Shown: positions 47,605 to 59,100, counted from the first letter of the stretch. The stretch: DNA of 64,000 nucleotides from Gadus chalcogrammus (GCF_026213295.1 NC_079422.1:27217335-27281334), one strand, 5' to 3'. The notes: generated from the sequence alone by a model not told the origin. Numbers and translations are program-made.

Positions 47605-50600
47605 ATGGATACCGAGGACGTGCTGAGCTGCAGCCCTCCGCACCACGAGCCGGTTGCCCCGAGGTTAGTGACACAGCCGGCACTCTGCTTACATGATTAC
47701 ACACCCTGCTTGTGATCCGTCTCCTTCCCGTTCAGATTGGACCTTTCATCTCCAACAACGTAGTGTTTGTGGAGAAGACCCGGCGTACTCGTGCGTACAG
47801 CCCCACTAGATGTGCTCCACGGTCATTAGATAATGGGATATCTTCATGGAGATGATAGTGGAGCTGACGTAGAAGGACACTCGTGGTTCACAGCCTCCGC
47901 CAGCACTATCTCCTCACATCCCATTCAGCCTCCAGGGCTTCTGTTGGGAGCACATGTTGTGAGCCTTCATTGAACCTTCTCCACCCCTCTCCCCTCTTCT
48001 CCACCCCTCTCCCCCCCTCTCCATCCTCCCCCCTCTCCCCCCCTCTCCCCTCCTCTCCCCTCCTCTCCACCCCTCTCCCCTCCCCTCCCAGCAGCGGCTC
48101 TCAGCCGTCCCAGGCGGGGCCTGACCTCGTCCAACCACCACAGAAGGAGGTCCTCTCCAGCCCTCCGGTGGTCAGCGCAGAGCCCCCCGGGGCCCATATG
48201 GCAGGGCCCCAGAGTCCTGCTGCTGGGGCCCTCGCTGTGGAAGACGCTCTCAGCCACACGGCCCGGGCCTCGACGCTCTCAGAGGAGACACCAGAGGAGA
48301 CACCAGAGGAGACACCAGAGGGGACACCAGAGTTGACACCAGAGGAGACACCAGAGGAGACACCAAAGGAGACACCAGAGGAGACACCAGAGGAGACACC
48401 AGAGGAGACACCAAAGGAGACACCAGAGGAGACACCAGAGGAGACACCAGAGGAGACACCAGGGCCGACCTGTCAGACCACACCTCCGAAGCCGCCCAGA
48501 TGTCCTGAGGAAACATCTGGAGCTCCTTCTGAAGGTAGCTTATTGGTTGATGGGAGACATGCGATATGATCCGTAGATATGATGTAATACGATACGATGG
48601 GGTGGGAAGGCTCTTCTACAGCAGGGGTTTCCTGACCAATAGCAGGACACAGTGAACATTCTTTATCAGAAAATATTTTCTGTTTGAAGTTTGGAATGGG
48701 AAATAATGTACTGATGAGCGATATAGCTTACCGACATCCATCGTCATGAAAATGTCATTCTTATTTTGCTGCAAACCTACGTTTATCCTGTGATAAACGT
48801 AGGTTTATGACCACACGTCTATCGTAAGAACGAGCTTGTCGCCATCTGCTGGGCGAAAAAAAACACATTGCACGTACCCCAAAAAAAACTAACGTTCAGA
48901 TTTGGATTTGTCGTTCTATAATACATATTGGGATTTTTTTTTTTGTGGGATTTTCATTTTGAATATACCTAGAGTCATATCGTCACAAAAGAACTGTCTC
49001 CAATAATACTTCTAATTTTTTTGACCACTTTTGTATGCAATTTCAAAGAAATACAACCAGGAATAGCTAAGACGCGTTCTTCTCACAACGGAAAGCTTGT
49101 TCTTCAACTAGCAAGGGGGTCTTTCTTCACTTAAGAAGGGGGTCAACACCACGGAAGGCTGTGAAACAGTAACGTGTTACTAATAATCTGTTTCTTTTCT
49201 ACGTTTGGTGAAGTTCCCGTCCGGCTGGTCAAACGCGTTTCTCAGGCCGTGACCTTTGACCTCCTGTTGGCGGACAGTACATCGTTGTACTGCGCAGCCT
49301 CCTTCAGATTGGTCTCGAACGTCGTGTTCTTTCGTTTATCTGCCTTATGTTTTGCTTTTAAGTCGAAACTGATTGTTCCTGACCTGAACCCTGATTAGTG
49401 GCCAGGCTGACATTCCCGTGAACCGGTTTCCTCTCAGGTGTCAGTAAGACCAACCCCCCCGCCCCGCGGGGTGCATCTGAGCACGCCTTCATATAGCCTA
49501 CCCGGCGTCTCACGGGGATAGGAGGAGAGATCACACACTCGCCAGTGTCAGCTCACACTTCGGCGACGCTCGGTTCCTCGGCTCGCTCCACACCGCCTTA
49601 AGTGATGGCGGGAACATGGCCTTGTTGTCCGACCCACACAGAGCTCCCCGCTACGCCGCTGACCCCGGCCGCGGCACCCCCGCTGACCCCGACCGAACGG
49701 CTCTGGACGTCTACCCGGGACCAGGCGGTGAAGCTGCGGATGGAGGGCTCCGGCCCGGGCTCCGAGACTCCCCTCACCGTCCACCAGATGTTCCTGGAGA
49801 CGGTGCAGAACTTCGGGGACCACCCCGCCATGGCCTCCAAGGAGGACAGCCGCTGGGTGACAGTCAGCTGGCGGGAGTACTACCGCCAGAGCCGGGCGGC
49901 CGCCAAGAGCTTCCTCAAGGTGTGTGTGGCTCCAACCCTTCCCAATTACACTGTTTAACCGTTTAACTGTTTCAGTGTTCAGTGTGTTCCACTGTTTCAT
50001 AGGCGGCTCTGAATTTCAATCTTCCACCTTGCCACGCAGTGAGCTTAATCTCAGACCGTGACGAATGCTATAGTGCTGTTTACATAGAAGTTCCCTGGAA
50101 ACACACGCATACAAACACACACACAGACTAGAGGAATCATCTATGGAGCGGACCTGTAACCCGACACCCTGCTGTGTGTGAGACAACACTGCGCTGCTGC
50201 TCCTGTTTCATAGCCGTGTCCGCACCCTGGAAATTAGGCGTTCTGTGCGTAAACCAGCGATGGAGGTCATCAGTTAATGAGCCACCGAGAGGTGATGTGG
50301 AGGTCTTATGAAACATTAACGTGGACGCTGTTTCCTCAGCTGGGCCTGGAGCGTTACCACGGCGTCGGCATCCTGGGCTTCAACTCCCCTGAGTGGTTCA
50401 TCGCTGACGTGGGCTGCATCCTGGCCGGGTGAGCAGTCCGTTGGGGTCCTCTGGTTCCTCTGGGTTCTCCTTTTGAGTCCAACTCGGGGAGCAATAATCA
50501 ACGGGCTATGCGTTGAAATGGTCTGTTCAACCCACCAGCAATCAATAAATGATATGCGCTGACCATTTAAATTCAGGGCCTTTAGCAGACGCTTTCACCC

Positions 50601-53600
50601 AAAGCGACTTACAATAAGTACGTTAGTCAGAAGAAAGAGAAACAACAATATATCTCTGTGGGTACAGTAAGGAGGTTCATAGAACCAAGTGCCCAGCACT
50701 AACCATCACTAGGTTAACCCGTTCCCGTTCGACAGCTGGGGTAAGATGCTACACCATGCTAAGTACGGTTCTCCAGTGGATGGACGTACCTCATACAGTA
50801 AGTGTGTAGAGGGGGGGGGGGGGACCAAACGGGGGGGACCCCCCCCCCCCCCTCCCTAAGATGTTGTCGGTGACGTGCAGCCCTCTGAGGCTTCACGGAT
50901 GCCAGATGAAACCAGACACCCTGGCTCACTGCCAGGGGGGTCAGGGGTCGCGGCCCTTATGTTGAACCGTTGGCGGCGCGCTCCAAAGCTAATATTTGAT
51001 CCCCCACAGCGGACTGGCGGCTGGTATTTACACGACCAACTCTCCGGAGGCCTGCCAGTACGTAGCGGAGAACTGTGAGGCCAACGTCCTGGTGGTGGAG
51101 AACCACAAGCAGCTCGTCAAGATCCTGCAGGTGAGGCTCCGCCCTGTAGGTGAGGCTCCGCCCTGTAGGTGAGGCTCCGCCCTGCAGGTGAGGCTCCGCC
51201 CTGCTGCGGCCCTGCTCCGCTTAGCTCCTCCCACCAGGGCTCGCTGGCCAATCGGACGCCAGCAGCCGCTGTAGGAGGCGGGCTGAACACCAACACTGCA
51301 TCAAGGAGCCAATAAGGAGCTTTCTCTGCCCCTCCAGTAGTGCCTGAAGCAAAAAACGTTTAAAATGGTTGAACCGCCGAAATGTTGCGGAACCAGAGGT
51401 CTCATCAGGACTGGTTTATTCAGCATTGAAAGGAATTCTTGGAACGTCCCATTTAAGGGTTGGGAACCTGTCCGTTGGCAGGTTCCCGAAAGTGGAATGG
51501 TTGTCAGAAGAGCCAAGCGGAATGTAGATGATTAACCTTCAACAGGCTGAAGGATAATCATGATGAAGATGAGGATCAATCATGATGAGAATGTTGCTTC
51601 AGGGCACGTCAGACCTTGAGGCAGAGTATGTCGTCATGTTGTCTTTTCTGGCATCTCGTTATCTACTCTGATTGTAGATTATGGTTAATGGATAACGTGG
51701 ATGCGACTGTATCCCAGAAAGACATTGATACAATATTTGGTTTTAGATGTGCTAATGAAGAACGAGTAGAGCGCCCCTCCTCATCTGACCATGGTCATTG
51801 GCTGGGTTTAGCTTTGCCTGTAAATCAATAGCTGCACCACATTGCACTTAATATTCAACGTCTCAATTAAAGTTCACAATTCTACTGCATACAAGGCCAA
51901 ATACTTGTAGGTTAATTAGTACCTTTACTGGAAGCTTCGTTCCTAGTTGTGTTGAGCATGACTTCCTTCCCCTTGTTCTAGTTCCTGTCCTGCTATGTGC
52001 GATTGTGTTTAACCAAGCGTTTCCTGCCTGGTCGTAGGTGAAAGATCAACTTCCTCACCTCAAGGCCATCGTCCAGTACAAAGACGAGCTGCAGGAGCGT
52101 CTGCCCAACCTCTACACGGTGAGAGGGATGAGGGGACCTCGCCTCAGAGGCCTGTGAACAGAGGCCGTCTCCTGAGCTGGGGCGGGGCCAGCAGGGAGGT
52201 GCTGGAGGACTCTCTCTCTCTGTGGTCACAGAGCTCACAGAGGAGATAAGAGCACACTGTCTGCTCACAAGAACTCAGCTGCCGACTTCCTGCTGCTTTA
52301 GTTCTGCTTTAGTTGTTCGTTACTTATTCCTTTTTTTGTGTGAGCAGTTCGTGGGAAAACGACAAAATACGATATATGTCAATGTCGATAGAGAGCAGGG
52401 TGATATGGGAGTGTGCCAGTACAGTATACCTCCAGAATGTGTGTTAGAGCAGGGTGATATGGGAGTGTACCAGTACAGTATACCTCCAGAATGTGTGTTA
52501 GAGCAGGGTGATATGGGAGTGTACCAGTACAGTATACCTCCAGAATGTGTGTTAGAGCAGGGTGATATGGGAGTGTACCAGTACAGTATACCTCCAGAAT
52601 GTGTGTTAGAGCAGGGTGATATGGGAGTGTACCAGTACAGTGTACCTCCAGAATGTGTGTTAGAGCAGGGTGATATGGGAGTGTACCAGTACAGTGTACC
52701 TCCAGAATGTTTGGTGTACACCATGAAACCAGCAGGGTCACTATGTTTGCAGATTCAGTTTGGTTTCGTTCCTGATTTTAAAGTGTCAAAGTATGAGCCT
52801 AACCATTGGTTGATCTGTGTCCAGTGGGCGGAGTTCATGAAGCTGGGGGAGGAGGTGTCTGACGAGACTCTGGATGCTGTGATTGGTACCCTGAGAGCCA
52901 ATGAGTGCTGCACCCTCATCTACACCTCGGGTACAACGGGGAACCCCAAGGGAGTCATGCTGAGCCACGATAATGTGAGTCACCTGAAACCCCAAGGCAG
53001 ACTAAGGGGCCACTCACACTAGGGCCGCGGCCCCGTGCCCGAGCTCATTTGCATACTAAAGTCTAGAACGTCTGGCTAATATGACCACGCCATCCGCATT
53101 CCAGCACGGAACAGCCCCTTGGCCACGGCACACTTGGGAGAGGTGTGCCGTGGCCAAAGTACAGATGCTAACGCAACGTGAGCTGGATGACGTAGTCCTT
53201 GCGCGACCCTTCTTTCTTTATAGGTCCATGCCCTTCTTCCCCACAACAATCATTTTAAACAATGGCGGCAAGCGGTTCACGAGTGGGTTTACGTTGGTGC
53301 GATAGTGTAGTCGAGTGTTTACTTGAAATTTGGGCAGACGAAAGCATTCAGTCGCAGCTGGACACCACGCTTGTTGAGGACGTATTTATCGTATTACGAC
53401 GTGATGACGTATGTATGAAGGAGCAATCGTGCCCAGGCCACGGCCTTCGGGAGCAGCGTGTCCACGGACCAGCGGGGGGAGTGGGGAAGGGGGGGAATCG
53501 TGCTGCATCTTCCTGCAGCACGGAACAGGCAAACGGCCCTAGTGTGAGAGGCCCCTAATAGAGCCACGATAATGTGAGTCACCTGACACCCCAAGGCAGA

Positions 53601-56600
53601 CGAGGAGAGCAGGGTCATGGGAGGGTTACTAGAAGGCCTAAGGGATGCGAGTAGTGGTGGGTGGTTGTGGTTGTGGGTGGGTGGGTGGGTGGAGGTGAAA
53701 TGAGACCAGAAAAGAACCCCCTTCAGCCCCCTGAAGGGGGGGCCCCGGGCCCCAGGATCCGGCAGCTGGTCTAAGCACCCCCCTGCGCCCCCCTGTGCCC
53801 TGCAGCTCACCTGGACGGCGGCGGCGGCTGGGGTGATGACGGAGCTGGTGTACGGCGAGGAGGTGGTGGTCAGCTACCTGCCGCTCAGCCACGTCGCCGC
53901 GCAGGTCAACGACCTCTGGATCTCCGTCAAGTTCGCCGGCACCACCTACTTCGCCTCCCCCGACGCCCTGAAGGTACGGAGCGGTCCCGGCGTACCGTCG
54001 GCCCGCTGGTCGCTTGTCGTCCTGACGACGCTGACGCTCACCGTGTCCCCCTCTCCAGGGCTCGCTGGGCGCCACCCTGAAGGAGGCGCGGCCCACGGCC
54101 TTCCTGGGGGTCCCACGCGTCTGGGAGAAGATGCAGGAGAAGATGAAGGCGGCCGGGGCCAAGGCGTCCCCGCTGAAGATGAGGGTGGCGGGCTGGGCCA
54201 AGGGCCTGGGCCTGCAGTACAACTACAGCGTCATGAACAAGTGAGTCCCTCCACTGCAGCGCGGTGAACCAGGAAGTCTCTCCCCAGCCGCGACGCGGGG
54301 GGGCGGGGCCCTGCCCGGGGGGGCGGGGCCCTGCCCGGGGGGGGAGGAGTCAGCCTGCGCCTCCATGCAGAGGTAGATCATCTGCCAGATGGCACCAGTT
54401 CCGCCCTTACGGGATTCTTGGAATTCTTTGAACTCGTCCTGGTCTGGGTGCGTTTGTTTCGTCCTGGTATGGGTGCGTTTGTTCCGCCCTGATCTGTGTG
54501 CGTTGGTTCCTCCCTGATCTGTGCGTTTGTTCCATCCTGACCTGGGTGCATTTGTTCTGTCCTGGTCTGGGTGCGTTTGTTCCGTCCTGACCTGGGTGCG
54601 TTTGTTTTGTGGTCAGGGAGCCGGCGGTGCCGTGGGGCTTCATGCTGGCCAACAACCTGGTGTTCAAGAAGGTGCGTCAGGCGCTGGGTCTGGACCGCTG
54701 CAAGGCGTGCTTCACGGGCGCCGCCCCCATGACCCGGGAGACGCTGGAGTACTTCATGAGCCTCAACCTGCCGCTGCTGGAGCTGTACGGCATGAGCGAG
54801 AGCTCCGGGCCCCACACGGTGTCGTTGCCCGAGGACAACGCCATCATGAGGTGAGGGGGGGGGGCACCATGAGGTGAGGGGGGTGGGGGGGGGGGATGGA
54901 CATCCACATCGTGTGGGGGGGAACTCCAAAGTTTGGCCAGAAGTGTCCCTCCCCAGGTCTGTGGACCGGGGATGGTTCTCTGAGGGGGGGTTCTGGTCTC
55001 CTCCAGAAGTGTCCCTCCCCAGGTCTGTGGACCGGGGCTGGTTCTCTGAGGGGGGGTTCTGGTCTCCTCCAGAAGTGTCCCTCCCCAGGTCCGTGGACCG
55101 GGGATGGTTCTCTGTGGGGGGGTTCTGGTCTCCTCCAGAAGTGTCCCTCCCCAGGTCCGTGGACCGGGGCTGGTTCTCTGAGGGGGGGTTCTGGTCTCCT
55201 CCAGAAGTGTCCCTCCCCAGGTCTGTGGACCGGGGATGGTTCTCTGAGGGGGGGTTCTGGTCTCCTCCAGAAGTGTCCCAGAGTGGCTGTTTGACGTCGT
55301 CTTAACGTCTGTTGTGTCCTAGCTGTGGGAAGGTTCTGAGGGGCTGCCGGACCAAGCTGGACCGGCCGGACGAGGACGGCAACGGGGAGGTGTGCTTCTG
55401 GGGCCGGCACGTCTTCATGGGCTACATGAACATGGCCGATAAGACTGAGGAGGCCCTGGACCAGGACGGCTGGCTGCACTCCGGGGACCTGGGCAAACAC
55501 GACAGCAACAACTTCCTGTTCATCACGGGGAGGATCAAAGGTAGGAGCGGCGGGAGGCCCGAGCACCCTGGGGGGGCCAGGGGGGGGGAACGGCAGCTCC
55601 TTAAGACTCAGTTAGGCTCCGCGTCGACGCAAGGCGCAGTTCTGACCCTGTTCTGGTTCTCCATCGGGTCACACGTCAGGCCCTCGTGGTGGACGAAAGG
55701 AGGGTCCGCCATAACCCCCCTCGACGTGAAACCATAACTCGCCTTTAGAACCCCCCAGGGGAGGGGGCCAGCGGTCCGCCGGACGGCTCTGATGCTCGTT
55801 GTGGTTCCTCCTCAGAGCTGATCATCACGGCGGGGGGGGAAAACATCCCTCCGGTGCCCATCGAGGACGCGGTGAAGGCGGAGGCGTCCATCGTCAGCAA
55901 CGCCATGCTGCTGGGGGACAAGCTCAAGTTCCTCTCCATGTTCCTCACGCTCAAGGTAAGGCCCCACGCCGTCGGCCCCCTCCATGAAGGCCCGGGGCCC
56001 GCCATGAACCCCCGTCATAAGGGTCCGGCCCTCGTTCTCCGGCACTCTCTCTCTGTCACTCAGTCACTCTCTCTCTGTCACTCACTCACTCAGTCACTCT
56101 CTCTCTCAGTCACTCACTCCCCCAGTCACTCTCTCTCTCAGTCACTCACTCACTCACTCACTCTCTCTCTGTCACTCACTCACTCACTCACTCACTCACT
56201 CACTCACTCACTCACTCACTCACTCTCTCACTCTCTCACTCTCAGTGTGAGGCGGACGAGAACGGCGAGCCCACGGACGACCTGAGCCCGGAGGCCTTGG
56301 CCTACTGCCAGCGCCTCGGCGTCACGGCAACCAAGGTCTCCGAGATCGTAGCCAATAAGGAGCCGGCGGTCTACGCGGCCATCCAGGAGGCCATAGAGCG
56401 CATCAACGCCAGATCCACCTCCAACGCCATGAAGGTTCAGAAGTGGCTCATCTTGGACCGAGACTTCTCCATCACCGGGGGGGAGCTGGGTGAGTGACGC
56501 CTCGGGAAACAGAGACCCAAGGCAGCAAGCTGAACGCTGGGTCCCCAGCCAGGGCTTTAGGAAGACCCAAGGCAGCCAGCTGAACGCTGGGTCTCCAGCC

Positions 56601-57999
56601 AGGGCTTTAGGAAGACCTCAGGCAGCCAGCTGAACGCTGGGTCTCCAGCCTGGGCTTTAGGAAGACCTCAGGCAGTCAGCTGAACGCTGGGTCTCCAGCC
56701 TTGGCTTTAGGAAGACCTCAAGGAGCCAGCTGAACGCTGGGTCTCCAGCCTGGGCTTTAGGAACGCCTCAAGGAGCCAGCTGAACGCTGGGTCTCCAGCC
56801 TGGGCTTTAGGAACGCCTCAAGGAGCCAGCTGAACGCTGGGTCTCCAGCCAGGGCTTTAGGAACGCCTCAAGGAGCCAGCTGAACGCTGGGTCTCCAGCC
56901 AGGGCTTTAGGAAGACCTCAGGCAGCCAGCTGAACGCTGGGTCTCCAGCCTGGGCTTTGGGAACGCCTCAAGGAGCCAGCTGAACGCTGGGTCTCCAGCC
57001 AGGGCTTTAGGAACGCCTCAAGGAGCCAGCTGAATGCTGGGTCTCCAGCCTGGGCTTTAGGAAGACCTCAGGCAGCCAGCTGAACGCTGGGTCTCCAGCC
57101 TGGGCTTTAGGAACGCCTCAAGGAGCCAGCTGAACGCTGGGTCTCCAGCCTGGGCTTTAGGAACGCCTCAAGGAGCCAGCTGAACGCTGGGTCTCCAGCC
57201 AGGGCTTTAGGAAGACCTCAGGCAGCCAGCTGAACGCTGGGTCTCCAGCCAGGGCTTTAGGAATGAGCAGCTAGCAGCTCTCAGCTGTTAGGGCGAGGCC
57301 TGATTGTTGTCCATGTTGCTGGTGTCTCTGTTTGGCTGGAGTCCAGGAGACGTCTCACCTGGTGTCTCAGAAGGCGATCAGCCGGTCTCTGTATGCTAGA
57401 GGGGGTTCTAAGAGCCTGGTTAAACGAGGGGGGGGTGCTCGCCTGGTGGGTGTGGTTGAGGAGGAAGTTCCAGAGGGAGGGTGGGGCCACTGAGAAGGCC
57501 CCATCACCCCTTTTATCTTAGCCAGTATCTCAGAGTGTGATCAGCCGGTCTCAGGGTGCTAGAGGGTGCTAGAGGGGGTTTGGAGGACAGGATTCCAGGT
57601 AGCCCATAAATCCTGGTCGTTCACCTTCTTTTAACACATTTTTATGACGTTATAATCATTACTCATTTACCTAAATACTGCACCACTATAAGTATTGCAC
57701 CTTTTGCATACTTATAGATGCATGTATCTATTATTTACTTATAGATGTGTAAATTACATACTTGTAGACACTTGTGTATTACATACTTGAAGATACATTT
57801 ATAGATGACCTATATGATATTACATTCTTGTAGGTATTTGATGTCCCCTATAGAGGCCTCTACAGAGTCCGTAGTATAACCCTCTCCTCCCTTTCCTGGT
57901 TCAGGCCCCACGTTGAAGCTCAAGAGGCCCGTGGTGACCAAGAAGTACCAGGAGAAGATCAACGAGCTGTACTCCCTAGTCCCAGAGACCCAGGGCTGA
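47605..57999 (+). CDS. acsbg2: Bubblegum-family acyl-CoA synthetase ACSBG2 (833 aa)
   Basis: ACSBG enzymes activate long-chain fatty acids to acyl-CoA through an acyl-AMP intermediate. Coding exons: 47605-47663, 48092-48534, 49642-49919, 50340-50428, 51010-51130, 52038-52118, 52825-52974, 53806-53973, 54059-54240, 54617-54850, 55323-55540, 55816-55955, 56246-56489, 57905-57999 (TGA). The sum, 2502 nt, is in frame. Motifs: P-loop YTSGTTGNPKG, VVSYLPLSHVAAQ, adenine-binding YGMSESSGPHT, GWLHSGDLG, ITAGGENIPPVPIE, and the C-terminal GGELGPTLKLKR with the conserved lysine region. LGLDRCKACF and LELYGMSE are closer to ACSBG2 than ACSBG1. The protein is longer than human ACSBG2 (666 aa) because of an acidic N-terminal extension with fifteen ETPE-type repeats. 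The first exon (MDTEDVLSC) is chosen because its donor phase fits the next exon. Confidence 0.93.
47975..48090. repeat. CCTCTCCCC tract at acsbg2 acceptor
   Basis: About 115 bp of pyrimidine repeat (CCCCTCTCCCCTC, CTCCACCC) leads directly into the acceptor CCCAG at 48091 and serves as its polypyrimidine tract. Confidence 0.92.
48279..48461 (+). repeat. Coding 12-bp minisatellite in acsbg2
   Basis: Fifteen copies of GAGACACCAGAG and variants encode (E/K)ETP-E tetrapeptides, with EGTP and ELTP variants. The 12-bp unit preserves frame whatever the copy number. The antisense frame would read VSPL repeats and is not a gene. Confidence 0.95.
48773..48806. repeat. Perfect 15-bp hairpin
   Basis: AAACCTACGTTTATC and its exact reverse complement are separated by CTGT. 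It lies in acsbg2 intron sequence and may be part of an old inverted-repeat element. Confidence 0.9.
50575..50775. repeat. Dispersed fish repeat in acsbg2 intron
   Basis: Contains TTTAGCAGACGCTTTCACCC and AAAGCGACTTACAATAAGTA, followed by GGTTCATAGAACCAAGTGCC and ATGCTACACCATGCTAAGTA. I recall this string as part of a high-copy family in teleosts, notably cods. No boundaries or coding capacity seen. Confidence 0.6.
51122..51203 (+). repeat. Repeat multiplying the acsbg2 exon-51130 donor
   Basis: The exon end ATCCTGCAG with donor GTGAGGCTCCGCCCTG is followed by three further copies, CCCTGTAG or CCCTGCAG plus GTGAGGCTCCG, with a unit of about 20 bp. All four carry AG before GTGAGG. Confidence 0.9.
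52391..52715. repeat. 54-bp minisatellite, six copies, acsbg2 intron
   Basis: Units include GAGCAGGGTGATATGGGAGT, then GTACCAGTACAGTATACCTC, then CAGAATGTGTGTTA. 54 bp is 18 codons, so open frames persist on both strands. The + frame reads on into exon 52825-52974 without a stop. Confidence 0.95.
53006..53555. mobile_element. 550-bp TIR element (MITE-like) in acsbg2 intron
   Basis: Ends GGGGCCACTCACACTAGGGC and GCCCTAGTGTGAGAGGCCCC are inverted repeats with few mismatches, flanked by TAA on both sides (53003-53005, 53556-53558), a TWA target like PIF/Harbinger. It has no transposase. A 41-bp block containing the exon-8 donor is duplicated on either side. Confidence 0.75.
54425..54612. repeat. 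GCGTTTGTTCCGTCCTGA-type repeat, acsbg2 intron
   Basis: About seven imperfect 25-27 bp copies containing GGTGCGTTTGTTC and GTCCTGATCTG end at the acceptor TTTTGTGGTCAG at 54616. The final unit supplies the acceptor's T-rich tract. Confidence 0.88.
54936..55282. repeat. 66-bp minisatellite, five copies, acsbg2 intron
   Basis: Units contain GTGTCCCTCCCCAGGTCTGT, GGACCGGGGATGGTTCTCTG and TTCTGGTCTCCTCCAGAA. CTCCCCAG is acceptor-like in every unit, but the real acceptor at 55322 is TGTGTCCTAG, outside the array. Confidence 0.95.
55604..55744. mobile_element. Short Harbinger-like MITE, acsbg2 intron
   Basis: A 141-bp element between TTA repeats (55601-55603, 55745-55747), with ends AGACTCAGTTAGG and CCATAACTCGCCT. 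Internal GTCAGGCCCTCGTGGTGGAC and GGAGGGTCCGC resemble the 252-bp element at 21079-21330, so it is a shorter, diverged member of the same family. Confidence 0.75.
56045..56245. repeat. (TCAC)n/(TC)n tract forming an acsbg2 acceptor
   Basis: About 200 bp of CACTCACTCTCTCTC repeats end in ACTCTCAG at 56245, so the microsatellite itself is the polypyrimidine tract of exon 56246-56489. Confidence 0.93.
56513..57268. repeat. 50-bp minisatellite, about 15 copies, acsbg2 last intron
   Basis: Units contain GCCAGCTGAACGCTGGGTCT, CCAGCCTGGGCTTTAGGAA and GACCTCAGGCA or CGCCTCAAGGA. Two recurrent variants alternate. Confidence 0.96.
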
Positions 58000-58449
58000 G
58001 GGGTCCAGGCTGGGGGGCCCTTGTACCTGAGGCCCAGGCCCGAGAGGCCGGCCTGGAAGAAACGCACATTGATTTATACACTACCATTGGTTTGGACACC
58101 CTGACGACTCCTAAACTGCTTGGATTTCCACCTGAGGATCGAGTGATCTCACGCTAAAGAGAGTGAAAATTTAAAGTTTGTAAGAATTTAAGCCCCCGAG
58201 AATCTACTGGGACAAGTTGTATTTTCCCAGGATATCTGGGCCCTATTTTTTGCACTTGATTTTAATGTGCTTATTTTACCAGGAAGTGGAGAGCATCTTT
58301 CCCTTGGGTCTCAGAACAATATTTAAGATGGTCGTTGTACATAGGAGTTCACGCTACAAATTGCACTTTTTGTAAATATGAGCCGACTGATCCAGAACCA
58401 AATGAAGGAGACGAGTTCATTAACTCAAATGGGAACCGGGGTTTAGAGG

Positions 58450-59100
58450 TTCCACCGGCCTCGGGGCCTGGGGGTTAGATGTTCTCCCCGGCCTCGGACC
58501 CTGGGGTTAGATGTTGTCCCCGGCCTGGTGGTTAGATGTTCTCCACGGCCTGGGGGTTAGATGTTCTCCCCGGCCTCGGACCCTGGGGTTAGATGTTCTC
58601 CACGGCCTGGGGGTTAGATGTTCTCCCTGGCCTGGGGGTTAGATGTTCTCCCTGGCCTGGGGGTCAGATGTTCTCCACGGCCTTGGGGTTAGATGTTCTC
58701 CACGACCTGGGGGTTAGATGTTCTCCCTGGCCTGGGGGTTAGCTGTTCTCCACGGCCTGGGGGTTAGATGTTCTCCCTGGCCTGGGGGTTAGATGTTCTC
58801 CCTGGCGGTTAGATGTTCTCCCTGGCCTGGGGGTCAGATGTTCTCCACGGCCTGGAGGTTAGATGTTCTCCCTGGCCTGGGGGTCAGATGTTCTCCACGG
58901 CCTTGGGGTTAAATGTTCTCCACGACCTGGGGGTTAGATGTTCTCCCTGGCCTGGGGGTTAGATGTTCTCCCTGGCCTGGGGGTCAGATGTTCTCCACGG
59001 CCTTGGGGTTAGATGTTCTCCACGACCTGGGGGTTAGATGTTCTCCCTGGCCTGGGGGTTAGATGTTTCACCAGGCCTGGGGGTTAGATGTTCCACCAGG
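58450..59100. repeat. GGGGTTAGATGTTCTCC minisatellite in acsbg2 3' UTR
   Basis: About 22 copies of a ~29-31 bp unit, GGCCTGGGGGTTAGATGTTC plus TCCCTGGCC or TCCACGGCC. It lies between the stop at 57999 and the poly(A) signal, so it is probably transcribed. Confidence 0.95.

Noticed and set aside
47914..48257. Arg/Gly/Glu-rich minus-strand frames
   Set aside because: Antisense of the pyrimidine tract and acsbg2 exon; no evidence of a gene.
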